Source: Polytrichum commune (lineage: Eukaryota > Streptophyta > Polytrichopsida > Polytrichales > Polytrichaceae). From it: a stretch of DNA of 64,000 nucleotides. Below are positions 13,033 to 24,990 of the stretch, in pieces. The DNA lies in NCBI GenBank assembly GCA_950295325.1, contig OX485803.1, forward strand, positions 53,521,554-53,585,553, read 5' to 3'. The translations under genes were made by a program, and so were the position numbers. Within the stretch, counting starts at the first letter, position 1. Every line of letters begins with the position of its first letter. A model generated the notes under the pieces. It was not told the DNA's origin, did no database searches, and worked only from the letters and a program-made list of their open reading frames with translations.

Positions 13033-13200
13033 AAATGAACCTGTTGAGTTTGAGAAATAAGCTGTTGAACAAACTAGCCGATCATTTTAGAGGAATCTGT
13101 AGAATATTCCTCATACTAATAAAGAAAACCCGAAACATGTCAACTTGTAGTCCCGGTTGGACTCGGAAAGACTAGGACCTTGACCGATTAAGTCATGCCA
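13033..13200 (+). repeat. Dispersed repeat family B copy
   Basis: Shares the order ATGAACC-GTTGAGTTTGAGAAATA, TTTTAGAGGAATCTGTAGAA, TAATAAAGAAAACCCGAAA, GGTTGGACTCGGAAA and ACCGATTA with copies at 30706, 31316 and 32699. No coding capacity; possibly part of a retroelement terminal region. Confidence 0.65.
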
Positions 13201-14169
13201 AGAATCTTCCCTGGACGCTCACCTGACCCTTGTACTGTAATGATGGGAATGGCGACGTGGGATTGCATCACGCCTAGATTCGTCAGAATCAATAATTTTA
13301 AAATCTCATGTCGCTGGGATCTTTGGACCAAGAGTACTTCAAGTCTGATCCAAGAGTGGTGTCATGCGATACTTGCTTATGAGCTGAGGAGGAAAAGCTC
13401 CAAACCTTTGGGTGAGATCCAATCTGGCGAGCACGCGTCCATACCTCTTCGCACATGACGCAACAGGTGAATGGGGAAAATATCCCTGCAGAATCGTTGA
13501 AGAAGATCATGGAGAGGGACGCAGTCTAGGTTTATTGGTACTGAGAAGCGGTCCCCCACGGTCCAATTCTTCATATTGAGCTTTATCGATCGAGGTTAGT
13601 TGATTGTTCATCAGTTTCATTCCAAGAAGCGTGCCTCGTGTGGAAGAAATCTCGTACCAGGGGCACATTACATCGTCACCCTGTTATAATCATCTTTGCA
13701 AGAGAAGTCGTGTGACTCGAATGTGATACATCAACTCTAACCCAGAATCTTTGAGCTTGCATTGCCGTGTTTGAGTTCTTGTTTTCTTTCAGAATACCTC
13801 TGTCGTTGGGGAGATTGTTTTCTGTGAGCGGATCTTATGCATCTCACTCTACGTACTGTAGGTTATGTGCGCGCGTTTCTGACGCCATGGACCTTGCTTT
13901 TCGATGCAGAACGTCCTTCGGATACATCATAAGTGTACTGATCTTCACCAATTAATGTCATCAAGAGTGTGCAAGTGATCATGGAATGGTCGAGAGCCAC
14001 TTATTTGAGTCAACCATCTAGTGGTGATGAAATTTAATGCGGCTTGTTTTCACGAACTTACATGTAATCGATCGGTCAGTGTTTTAGTTTCCTCTGGCTA
14101 GGAGGCGAGGTAGATGAAACAGCTTCATAGATGCTTTCGATAACCAGCTGAAGAAGGACTCTGATAATA

Positions 14170-16619
14170 ATGTCAATTTATCATTCTTTGGAAATGGAGA
14201 CCCGAAGTGATCCACGGCCACACGCAGTGTTGTTTCCATTCCCAGCACTGGGCCATGTTCGGCCCATCATGCAGTTGGGGCAGCTCTTGTCCCATGTCCA
14301 CGGTTTCCGGGTCACCTTGGTCAACACCTCGTACATCCACAAGCGCTTGGGCTACCAAAATCACATGTGAGTTCTGTGTTGCATTCTTTCTTTCTACTTA
14401 GCATTTGGATTCGCAGATTGCTTCGAATGAATATAATTCGACGAAAATCCAAGGACATGGTTGACAGCAATTTAGGTATTTCAAAACACCCAAAGCTTGA
14501 TGCAGTATGAATCAATTGCTACAGATCAATCTCCTTGCAATTGAGAGATCGACTGTGATAGTCATTCTAAAGGCCCTGAAGAGTATGATTTATGGTCAGT
14601 CTGAGGTATAGAAGCCAAGATTCTACTTGTATCTGTATCTTCTGGACATATTTTCCAAGCCTCGGTACTCTGGTCTACTTAGTACTTGGATTCGCAGATT
14701 GCTTCGAAGGAATTTAACTCGAGAAGAATCCAGGTGCATTGTTGACAGCAGTTTAAGTATTTCAAAACAACTAAAGGTTGATGCAGCATGAATCTTTTGC
14801 TACAGAATCTCCTTGCATTCAGAGATCGGATTTGGTAGTCATTCTACAGGCCTCAAGAGTATGACATCAGACGGTCAACCTGAGGCAGAAAAGCCAATAT
14901 TCTACTTGTGTTTGCGTCTTCCCCAGTATTGAAACAAACAAAGATCGATGCAGTATAAAATGGTTAATTGCTACAGAATATCTCTTTGCAATTAAGAAGT
15001 CATCATTTAAAAAGGCCCTCAGAGTCTGATTGGTGTTCAATCTGAGGCAGAAAAGCCGAGATTCCACTTACGTTCGTGCCGTCTTGATATTTTTCCAGTA
15101 CTCTTTTTGGTCCACAATGCAACATACTGGAAGTGATTGAATCAAGTATGCATATCTGTCTATATATATAGTTTTATAATCTCTATACAATGGTGATTGC
15201 AGGGAACCCAGCGACAATGGCCTGCACTTTGTAGACATGCAAGAGGGCTTCCCCGACGAGTTCTACACTTTCACAAGAATCATGGCCCTGTTCGAGGCAT
15301 GTGGAACTTTAGGACCGGTGATCGAAAAGCTAGTGGGCAAACTGACCTTACTCGAGGCTCTGCCTATTACGTGTATCATATCTGATTTTAACATGGTCGA
15401 ACCTCACAAGGCAGCGATCCATCTCGGCCTCCCCACAGTGGCATTTTCCACCCAGAGTGCACTTGCCCTGAGTGCGAAGTACTATTGTCATCGGCTTGTT
15501 GGCGAAGGGCTTTTACCCTTACCCAAGCCAGCTCCAACGACAGACAGAACCTTAGCAAAAGATCGTGTGCGAACCTTGCACCAAATTCCCAGTGCGGAGG
15601 AATCTGCCGCGTTTGCACGAGAAGTGACATGTGTACCTGGAATGTACCCCGTACCCCTCGGAGACTACTTTTCAGCTCTCTTGGTTCATGATCTCTCCAA
15701 TTACTTGTTTCAATTTTTCTCATGTGTGCAGATGGAGAGTTTACGTAACCGAGACTGGATCCTTATGAACACATTTCACGAACTGGAAGCTCCCATCATC
15801 GATGCGTTCCAACAAGACACAGGTATAAATCTGACCACCATCGGTCCCCTCGTTGCCGTCGACATGATCAACCATCCTGAAGGAGGAGCCAATTCTGACA
15901 ACAACAACAACAACAACAACAACTCCTCAGATCTGACTCACACAGGCAGCTTTTGGCCGGTGGAGGAGAGCAAGTGCATGGCATGGCTGGACAAACATAA
16001 CCCTAAATCTGTCATTTATGTCTCCTTCGGTAGTTTGATGCATGTGACCATAGACAAACTCCAGGAATTTGTGCTTGGGCTGGAGGATTCTCAAGCGCCG
16101 TTCCTGCTCGTCCTCCGACCTAATGTGGTCGACGGAGGACGCCAAAATGCGGTCAGTGAAATTCTACCTCCGGGGTTTGAAGAGCGTACCAAATCACGGA
16201 GCTTGATTGTCTCATGGGCTCCTCAGCTCAGAGTTCTCGGTCACCCTGCAACAGCTGGGTTTGTAACCCACTGCGGGTGGAATTCCATGCTTGAGAGCAT
16301 CTATATGGGTATTCCGATGCTGGGATATCCCATCGCTGCCGATCAGCCCATAAACAACAGGTATAATGTGAGTGTGTGGAAGCTAGGGATAGAGTTTGAG
16401 AGGCAGCCTGGTGGGATCCTCGACAGGCACGAGGTGGCGGTTAAGGTGAAGGCTTTGTTGATGGCCAAAGAAGGAGGGTTGACAGCAAGAGCACTTGCTT
16501 GGAAAGAAGTTGCACAGAAAACGGTAAACAAAGGAGGCTCTTCCTACCATAACACAGCTGCATTTGTTGCAGACATGTTCCGAAGAGCTCAAGGAGCTTC
16601 ACTTTCAACTTCCAAGTAG
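14170..16619 (+). CDS. UDP-glycosyltransferase (family 1, plant PSPG type), 2 exons
   Basis: Transfers a sugar from a UDP-sugar to a small acceptor in the cytosol; the acceptor cannot be told from sequence. Exon 1 is 14170-14366 and exon 2 is 15203-16619, joined through a phase-2 GT-AG intron; 537 residues from 14170, or 529 if Met at 14194 is used. The N-terminal [20 protein letters not shown] carries the conserved acceptor-side catalytic His after the first strand. The 44-residue PSPG donor-binding box (16215-16346) starts [12 protein letters not shown], has [10 protein letters not shown] in the middle and ends with the Asp-Gln pair typical of UDP-glucose users. The protein is longer than the usual 450-500 residues, partly through an Asn-rich insert coded by an AAC microsatellite (about 15899-15923). 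The intron carries internal tandem repeats, and decayed copies of the gene's 3' end follow it. Confidence 0.95.
14400..15065 (+). repeat. Tandem repeat in the glycosyltransferase intron
   Basis: Units start at about 14401 and 14684 (TTGGATTCGCAGATTGCTTC in both), an offset of about 283 bp. A third, internally deleted unit covers about 14930-15065 (GATGCAGTATAAA, GCTACAGAAT, TCTGAGGCAGAAAAGCC). Confidence 0.85.
15899..15923 (+). repeat. AAC microsatellite inside the glycosyltransferase coding region
   Basis: Eight or so AAC units code for a run of Asn. It lies in a surface-linker position before [20 protein letters not shown], so its length may vary without harm. Confidence 0.9.
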
Positions 16620-17290
16620 AGTTGAAGGTAACGCCATTGTTTAGATACATCTCTAGATGAAGGCATTGTCCAATTTCATATGTGTAAGAAGACCATCATC
16701 CAAAAAGGATTTGCTGCCTTCATACCTGCTCCGTTATAGAATTGATTAAACAATTCTGTTGTCACACAATTTTCTCATGGCGATTTCACATTTATTTCAT
16801 GTCTGTATTTGTTGAGCATCTGCTTGAATTGAGGCTGCAAGGAGGGCGGTGGACAGGGGGAGTCTCTTCCTACCATAACACGGCCTTGTTGAGTTCAAGG
16901 AGCTGCACTTTCAACTTGCAATTAAGTTGAGGGTAAAGCCGTCCTCTAGATGAGGGCATTGTCCATCCTCATGTGTGTAAGAAGACCGACATTGGATGTC
17001 AGAAGTCAAAGCAGGATTTGCTGACTTCGTACCTGCTCCGTTGCAGAATTGATTACACAATTCTGTTCTCGCACAAAATTTTCATGGCGATACAGTATCA
17101 CACATGTTTTAAGCTGTTTGTCACACATGTTATCATTGCTATGCTTGTTGATCACTTGTGGAAAGAGGCTGGAAGGAGGGTGATGGACAGAGGATGCTCT
17201 TCCTACCATAACACGACCACATTTGTTAATCTAGACATGAAGGAGCTGGACTTTCACTTTCCAAGTAGTGTTGATGGTAAGGTATGTGAT
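16520..17290 (+). repeat. Three tandem copies of the glycosyltransferase 3' end
   Basis: The anchor TTCCTACCATAACAC occurs at 16541 (inside the intact gene), 16867 and 17200, so the period is about 326-333 bp. The shared unit covers the last 35-40 codons plus the 3' flank, including AAGGAGCTxxACTTTCA and GTGTAAGAAGACC. Confidence 0.9.
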
Positions 17291-17323
17291 GTTGGCCTTG
17301 TTGTGGGCAATTTCACGCCATAG
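16750..17323 (+). pseudogene. Decayed glycosyltransferase C-terminal fragments (two)
   Basis: The downstream copies still read like the parent C-terminus in places: the second has SSYHNTTTFVNLDMKEL against [17 protein letters not shown] in the gene. They have lost the start, the PSPG box and a common frame. They are duplicated tails, not genes. Confidence 0.8.
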
Positions 17324-19196
17324 CTATTGTTGGCAGTTGCATTGGCCAGGGAGTCGTCTCATCCGGTTAGCACTTGCGAATCATGAAGATCCGGTTGTCA
17401 TTTCAAGTTTCAGAATTGGAGTGGAGATGTAAAAGTTAGACAAGTCTAAAGTGAAGATTTTTCTCTTTAAATGATCAAATTTGAAGCCCTCCCAAATATG
17501 TTACTGTTGAACCTAGAATGGTGCGTGCAAGTCCAATGTCATCTTCAAACATGTGTTTTGATGTCCCTTCTAAGCTATAAGCCTGGTCATATACCACTCG
17601 TATATAAGTGTCCAAGTAAGAAGAGTGACCACATAAGCCCCACATTTTAGATACAACTCTACACAAAGGCATTTTTCCATCCCCAATTGTGGAATAGCCA
17701 GGTTAGGTGTCCTAGCTTGTGGTACGCCATGCCCTCATTTCATCCAAAATCCAAAACGGATTTGCTGCCTTCATGCCTTATCAAATGCAGAGTTGATTAA
17801 ATACCAAGGCTCTGTTTTCAAATATTTCATGGCGATAGCATAAAGTAGATTGGTGTTAATCCAACATAACAATGATTTGGAGTCCTGTAGTTGAGAGGTA
17901 TGTGGTTAGGCGTGGTTTTAAAACGACACCAAAGAGTTAAATTGATTGGACTACTGCCCAGATTGTCCAATCATTTAGGCTACCCAAATTGTGCTCACCA
18001 TTTTAGGCTCAATAGTGAACAAGATTAGGGGAACCTGCATGACCACTTAATGGGCATGCAAATCTTCACTTGGACAATGACTAAGATATTCGTATGAACT
18101 CCGAAAATTATAATGCAAATGCCTACAGGCATGATTGTATTTGCTCATTGTCTCGCACTATTGTGTGTTACATATCCTCTAGAAGTGGCTGCAGAGAGAA
18201 CAGTATCTGAATAACACAACTGTATCTTAGGTAGAGAGATACTGAGGCATTAACAGTGACAAAGACCAGAAGTAAGCAATCAACCCAAAATTTCCAATCG
18301 CACATGCACAAATGCAATTGATAAAGCTAAATTTTCTGCACCTGCGAAGACTATGTTAGGATGATAAGGATATCTCCAAGTAACACATGCTTCATCCTCA
18401 TCTGCTTGAAAAGCTCAACAATAGATACTTCACAATTCTCTCTTTTACAGAATGCACAAAAGTGGTTGCGTTGTCCATGCTTGCTCTCTTCCTGGACTGG
18501 GAAAAAACCGAGACTATTTTTAGCGCATTTTCACAGCAATAACAGAAACAGACATAGTGAAGTGAGGCTGATGTAGATGTTTCAAATACATCTCGGTGCA
18601 AAAAGAAACATTGCATATATGCACAAAAAGAAGTAAGTCATACAGAATGTGAGACAAGGATGTGAGCCAAGATGATCATAGCCATTTATCCAGTGAACAG
18701 TCTCGAATGTTTTGAGTTCACTGCACATAATTGACGGTTTTCCCGTCATACATGTCTCTCTCTGCCTCCATCAATTCTACCTAGAAATCTAAGAATGAAG
18801 AAATAATTTGAAAATTCATCACAAAGTGTGTTTTGGAATCCCACAGCTCACCTGAACTCTCAGAAGCTGCTCACGGAGCAACTGATGCGAGCCGGATAAC
18901 CCACTTACCTCTCTGCAAGGATTGCTTCCCTTTTGTCATATCCATCACACTAACCAATATGTACAGTCAACCAACTGCATGAAATAATGTCAAAAAGGAA
19001 AAACCTTCTACAACAATGCCCACTTTTAGTGGAAAAGCATGCCAACCCTAAACTAAACGCTCTTGACTCTACAGCTGCCTCGTGTTTCCATCCCCCACTT
19101 TTGCAGGGAAAGGCTTCTCCTCATATTTTTTGAGCATTTGGTTTTTGAGAAAATACTCCCTGGAATACATTTCCACACCTACATGATGATGATACC
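17324..19196. other. Intergenic region between the glycosyltransferase tail and the b561 gene
   Basis: Contains a family A repeat at about 17895-18200. The rest (18200-19196) is the 3' side of the minus-strand b561 gene. No supported gene was seen. Confidence 0.55.
17895..18200 (+). repeat. Dispersed repeat family A copy (3' half)
   Basis: Blocks GAGAGGTATGTGGTTAGGCG, AAACGACACCAAAGAG, GATTGGACTACTG, TTCACTTGGACAATGACTAA and CACTATTGTGTGTTACATAT match the copies at 1340 and 46140. Confidence 0.65.
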
Positions 19197-22100
19197 TTAA
19201 ACATGATCAAATTTGTATTCCTCAGGTTGACCTGCACGGTTAACGCCGTTGGGGTGATCGAGCCTCTTTGGGGACACTTGACGCCTTCGGAACCATACAA
19301 TCCACGTGATGATCTCCATTACAAGGGAGATGGCAGCCAAGATCGCGATCACGATAATGTATATTTTCTTCCATTTCCTGTCTGGCTGCAACAGATGGAT
19401 GCCTTCGAAAATGTTGACGATAATGATAATGATTGTTGCGAAACCAATCGTGTGGTGGAACACGTTCCAGTAAATTCGGACTTTTGCATCTTTCTTGGGT
19501 CGTAAAAATCCCGACAAAACCTGGACATGGCATGCATTGTCAGTCAGGTGATGTTCTTGTACAATTTTCTTCCTTGGAGAGTTGACCACGTTTTTCAGAT
19601 TCTGGTTTATTGAATTACTGCAAGGTAATACCACATACTATAAGGCAAACATGAAACAAAAAGGGACACGAATGGTTTTATCCTATTATGTATTAGATAT
19701 GTACGCAAGGAGCCCTACTATAGTCTGTAGGATGGCAACACATGTATGATATCGAGCGTAACGATTCCTGTGTCGTGGGGATTGTTCACTAAGGTCTATG
19801 TTCCTAATGCTCATATTCAATGAAGACACCACACGTCATCGAGATATGAGATGGTGAACGCTATGAACTAGGCAATGAATGCAAGGAGCCATGCCAAGGT
19901 TGTAATCGATGCCAACCTACAAAGTCACATGAACAATGAGGCAGTTTCTAGATGCTTACTCCAATGGATGGCAAGGCCAAAGGTGTCCATTACCGAACAT
20001 AGTGGTCAATCCATAGCAAAGTCATCAACTACAGGTGATAATGTGTCATCTCGTATCAATCAGGAATAGACACATCAACAAATACGCTCAGCTTGACCAT
20101 TCTGGACTCTCTGTGACTGGACTCCCCAGGACATACACTGCTCTACACTCGCATCCACTGATAATCTTTTACATGTACACCCACTGACAAACTTTGACCC
20201 AGTCGCGATTATCAACAGCAAACATCTGGCTAATTTTTTTGGATTTACACTTCGTGATTACTTAAGGATAAGAGATTCTGGCCACAAATGAAACACTGAT
20301 CCCTACTTAAGCAATTGTGATTTGATTGTGGACTTTCGAAACTGGGAGTGAGTGGAAGGAACAAACGAGTGTACCTGAAGAGTGGCCAACGTAAAGATTG
20401 CGACACCAAGGTTCCGATGCCTGTACTGGATTGGATTAGCGTACTTTTGGAGCTGCATCCCCATCGCCCATCCGACAACACCCAAGATGTAGCCAGTGAG
20501 TTGGAAAGTGACGTGGATATACAACCAGAGAGGGTCGGCAAAGGCGAAAGGGCGCAGATAGCGAGCAGCCATGACTCCGATCGGTAGCAGGATGCCCCAT
20601 GACACCGCATTGATGATTCCATGTCTCTGGAGACACAAGTTTACACCCAACAGGTTCACGTTACTTCATTGCAACCTAAGAACTCATCACACAGCCTGTC
20701 ACTTTCTGGTTCCCACCTCTTGATCAAATTCGATCAACTTTCTGGAGAGGTGATCCCATGGGTTGGAAGAATGCATCAATTTTGCCATGTGTCATTCCTA
20801 CATCGGTTAAAACCCGCTTGAGTTCACGTGGAAACTCCACTCCACTGCGGTAGCACGAGCCTCAGGTCCAGAAGGAACTATTTAGGAATTTCACCAAGAT
20901 TTGCACCACCAGATATCCAAGAGCCGAGACAGGGCGAGTCGAAGATTTTCCTAAACCTCACAAACATCTCATCACACTCTGATTCCCGCCTCTTGATCAA
21001 ATTCGAATAACTTTAGATACGGCTACACAAGTGAGACACACACTACTTATTATGCGTTGGGGGGAACGTATCAAACATTATAGTAAGCCTTCAAAAAAAA
21101 TCTTATTTGCCCCCTTCATATGTTGTCATGTGTTTTTCCTACATTGGTTGAGACCACTTGAATCCTGCGTGGAGATCAATCCAGCACTACACTCTTTCGT
21201 CTCTTAAGTGTGGGCCTTGTTATTTCGAACTAATTTTGTAACAATCATTTTCTATCCACATATTCTTTTGGAAGCTAATCACTCTTTACAACCAGTTTCA
21301 ATTTCCAATGCTCGAATGGCGCATACCCCACCCACATTAACGAAGTACCCACACACTGAAGAGAAGAAAGAGTTAAGTGAAGATGAAACACAGCACTAGT
21401 AGGTTGAGGTCCAGAAGGAATTGAAATGTTTTGTAATTTTAACAACAGCGATATCCCTATGATAGGGAATATACTCACATTCTTGAGACTCTGGTGGGGC
21501 AAGGCGAAAGCTGTCGCAATACCCGAGGACATGTCGATTGTGGAGAAGCCTTGTAGATTATCATTCGAGATTGGGTGGGGAGCGAGCGTGGAGTTCGAAT
21601 TCACCGAGGGGCCTCGATTCCACACATGGTTGAGTGAGGTCGCCTTGCCAGCTCCCAGAGCCAGAGTTCCAAAGATGGTCATCGTGGTTCCACTCAACAC
21701 CGCCGAGATGTCTGTGTAATTCAAGCTCACTGGACCAGGCACTAAATTCGCTTGACCGATGAATACAGCTTGTGTCACATTGTACTCTTTTACTACAACC
21801 CCGCTGCTGTTCGAGAACGCAGCTAGAGCTTGCGTCCCGGGCATGTAGATCCCCGTTGGGTTGATTCCCCATGCTACCCAACCGGCTGTGTCTTGCAAAT
21901 CCTCTGCGAAATCCATCAACGAACCACCCCGTGTCAGTTCAAAGCGCTGACTAGTTTCCACGTCATCTTTTAACAGGTTCCATGAAATCCGGTAATGACA
22001 TGTGGCACTTTTGGCAAGAATAAATTAATCGATTAACGCCTAGTCTGACCTGCAGGTATACCTAGTTCAACGCCGAGAAAGTCTTGCTTTCAAGGTCAGT

Positions 22101-22428
22101 CATCTTTTAGGTTGAACTTCATCAACCAGAGCGTGACTGAAGAGCATGACAGAGAGGATCGATCGGAAATATGTGAGTGAGTAGCGAACAATAAGCTATG
22201 TTGTTGGAAATTCGTACCTGTGAATGCGAAGTTAATGGTGTTGGTAGCATTGATGAGAGTCCAGGCAAAAGAGGCCCCCAAAGATCGGAGCTCCTGGCAC
22301 TGCACAAAAGTCTTGCCTGAGACAGTGTTAGTGCAAGCGGCGTTGGCGAGCGATGGCGAGTTTCCCAAACATAACAGAGCAAGGATTGCTAGCACGATCC
22401 ACGCCCACGACCCCCGTGTAGGCGCCAT
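19197..22428 (-). CDS. Cytochrome b561 and DOMON domain-containing protein
   Basis: A plant membrane redox protein: a secreted-side DOMON heme domain fused to a b561 electron-transfer membrane domain, thought to move electrons between cytosolic ascorbate and the apoplast. Exons: 22428-22218, 21903-21479, 20626-20375 and 19520-19197; phases close, giving 403 residues, a normal size. Residues 1-30 form a signal peptide (MAPTRGSWAWIVLAILALLC...ANA). DOMON spans about 50-190, with GWVAWGINPTGIYMPGTQAL near its start. The b561 core has helices around WGILLPIGVMAARYL, ADPLWLYIHVTFQLTGYI, LGVAIFTLATLQ, YWNVFHHTIGFATIIIIIV and IYIIVIAILAAISLV. Candidate heme His residues are in RHGIINAVSW, LYIHVTF, QYRHRNLG and NVFHHTIGF. 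The start has an upstream in-frame codon at 22506, but the signal peptide supports 22428. Intron 2 holds a tandem duplication. Confidence 0.94.
20681..21440. repeat. Tandem duplication in intron 2 of the b561 gene
   Basis: CTCATCACAC followed by CCTCTTGATCAAATTCG occurs at about 20691-20730 and 20969-21005 (offset about 280 bp). CTACATCGGTTxAxACC and CTACATTGGTTGAGACC follow in each. A third partial unit at about 21410 repeats AGGTCCAGAAGGAA and ends next to GATATCC, close to exon 2. Confidence 0.75.
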
Positions 22429-22739
22429 GGTTTTACAGCCTCTCCGCCTGCCTTGTCTGTCCCCCAAGGCTTCTGGATTACTTCGCAGGAAAATCTGAAC
22501 ATTCAAGCCACAACCTCTTATTCAACCCACCTCTTAGCTCCACACTCCAATTTCTCCCTCCTCTCATCCGCAACAACAAAACATGGACACCCCTCCACTC
22601 TTCTCAACTCGTGCAAGACCAAGAGGTTTTGAGTCCCAAGCTCCCCCAAACCTTATTTTTTTACGGAACAGGCCACAAACGCGCCGAGACCTTCAATGGG
22701 TGACATCACGCAAAACAAAACAAATTGGAACTACAGGAA

Positions 22740-23045
22740 TCTGAATTATAGTCAAGAATTACTAGTGCAACAGACTAATTTAGTGGACACTTTCAAGGTT
22801 TATAGGGTGAGGAAGACAACAAAACCCAGAATGAGAAAGGAGCTGGACCAAGAACCAAATCCGATATCTCTAGCACAAACGTCGTTTCGTCAAACCATGC
22901 CAACAATTTAAACTGGAACAGTAGACTCTGAACTATAACCAAATTTTCTACTGTAACAGACTGATTCTTGTAAACCCCTCCAAAGCGTATAGGGTGAGGA
23001 AGACACCTAGAGACCACAACAACCCAGAATGAGAACGGAGCAAGA
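22740..23045. repeat. Tandem duplication upstream of the b561 gene
   Basis: Units at about 22740-22855 and 22930-23045 share CAACAGACT/TAACAGACT, TATAGGGTGAGGAAGACA and CAGAATGAGAA in order, at an offset of about 190 bp. It lies in the putative promoter region. Confidence 0.75.
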
Positions 23046-24721
23046 TTGAGAAGAGCGAAGCAGCAGCGCTCATAAACAAACAAACAAACAAAGCGAAAAA
23101 AAATGAAGTTTCTTCACAACGATCGGAGTTGTTGAAGCCAAGTCACAGTGAGAGATTCTTCACCTACACTTGCTACAACGTCACAAATCAAACACACACA
23201 ACCTCCGCCTGCAAATCCCACGCGCAACAGAAACAGAACTCTAAACCACCTCTCCTCTCAGGACGTCAAAAACTAACCAGCGGTGGTGCTCGGTTGAGCT
23301 GCTCATCTACTGAGCAATTCCGCCACAGGTGCACCCGAGGCCGACAACCGTGGGTTCACTAATTTAGTCCAAACCTCGGATGGGTTAAGTTTACTGCTTC
23401 AAAACACAAACAGTGCTAATTCAAGTCGCCATTCTTGTTGCAACGGTTTTGAGGTCCAGGACTCATACTGGGGGGGGACCAATGTGTAGGTCCTAATTCC
23501 TGTAGTCGCTAACAATCCCGGTAAGAGTCCCGGCGATTGAGAGCGGGAGACGAGAGGAACGAAGGTGGGGCAGCCATATACTTATGATCCACACGCTTAG
23601 CACACGGTAAGCCCCCCTGACGCCACGCCACGAAGTCAAAGCAAGGTAGGACTCCAGGAAAGCTCCCCGACGATCCTCCCGGAAGACAGCCTGCAAGAGC
23701 GTGCCGACTTGGGGCCAGCGAGGCTCCCGCTGCTGTGCAAATAATGCGCAAAGTCGCACTTTTAGCACCCAAAAAGCTCAGTTTTTCCCTCCCGTTGGGG
23801 CACCGCAGCTCGATCGCGACAGCGCTTACTAAGTACCTTTCCTTTTTTATCATGCATCATCCTGGCTTGGGTTTTTGAGGATCATCAATGATCACAACAT
23901 TAGATTCCTTCATACCTGGTGCGTACCTGAATTTGTGTATATAGGTCGGAGGTTGGCTTATTTCCGGTTAATCTTCGACACCGGAAGCGTCAGTTTTGAA
24001 AACTCTGAACTAAGTTTACTAGAGTCATACCTTACATACATTTGCACTTGGGAGTGAACCAGCCACAAAGTTAACCGTGGGTTGACCCCAATGTTTTAGA
24101 GTGGGAGCAAAACAACCCGTACATTGGAACCTTGGAGGCAGGGTTGCAGTCATCCAACAAGGAACTAGTCAACTCCCAAACCCTGAGTTTATGAGATATA
24201 GTCATCCCAAGTTTTGTTATTGCTTAGATTATCATACATAAAGAGTGGTGCCGGGCTCTTAACCCCTAAACCAATGAGAGACCCGAAATGATCAATTTAT
24301 GATGGTTTTTGATTCGAATGAGACCTTTGACTTTTTGGGGATGGAAGTGACAATAATGTTAGCATTAATGAATTTCATTTTGCATCCACTGCCCCAAATT
24401 TTATTGGATTTGGACTAAACCTCGGCCTTGTGGACTTTTTCAAAGTCATCCAACACCCCAATTTCCATTGGATTTGGACTAAACCTCATGATGCACTAGG
24501 AAATGTGTCGGATAGGAAAACAACATTGTTATTAACTTCAAAAGCTATGAAGTATTGCTTTTAGTTCATTTTATGTTTCAAATATCTATAGTTGGGATTG
24601 GTAAATGGAAATTTTTAAGTTACTTCAAAAAAATTATGTAAGATTGGATGTAAAATGGAGTGCTACACATTGTAAGGGCTCTCAAAAAATCACATTTGGT
24701 GCAAACCAGAGCCCTACATCG

Positions 24722-24990
24722 GGCGCCCATACCCATGCCCATGCCCATGGGTTTTGGGTGGGCATGGGTGCAATATTATTGTTCATGGGCGGGCATGGGT
24801 GGGCATGGTTGCGCTATTATTGCTCATGGGTGGGCATGGGTGGGCATGGGTGGGGCACAATTACACAATTACACAATACATATTACATAATTTTTGAATA
24901 CATGGGCGCAATTTGAATAGCATGGGTGGGCATGGGTGGGCATAGGTCGTTGCTGATGGGCATGGTCTGGGTATGGGTGCAATTAGAAAG
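24722..24990 (+). repeat. Degenerate GGGCAT/GGGTGGGCAT minisatellite
   Basis: CATGGGTGGGCATGGGTGG-type units recur, broken by ATTATTGCTCATGGGT-like spacers and an AT-rich interruption at about 24856-24900. The array is flanked by a near-direct repeat: GTGCAAACCAGAGCCC... before it and ...GGGCTCTGGTGCAAAC after it (inverted for the GGGCTC part). Confidence 0.8.

Larger units (their letters stand above)
8454..14169. other. Gene-poor interval between the SNARE and glycosyltransferase genes
   Basis: 8454-9365 is GC-richer and includes the SNARE gene's 5' flank. Open frames at 9006-9365 on both strands overlap each other and match no family I know. 9340-9480 has scattered CATCCATCC words. 9520-10070 and 11388-11690 hold family A repeats; 13033-13200 holds a family B repeat. 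13195-14169 is probably 5' flank of the glycosyltransferase gene. I see no supported gene. Confidence 0.55.

Noticed and set aside
23275-23335. Possible tRNA-like stretch (GGTGGTGCTCGG... CCGCC)
   Set aside because: No GGTTCRANNCC-type B box at the right spacing, and the acceptor ends do not pair.
23493-23853. Two overlapping minus-strand open frames of 91 and 114 codons
   Set aside because: They occupy a GC-rich patch where long frames arise by chance, overlap in different frames, and show no domain or splice context.
24722-24990. GGGCAT array as an interstitial telomere
   Set aside because: The unit is not TTTAGGG or a known variant, and the array is irregular.
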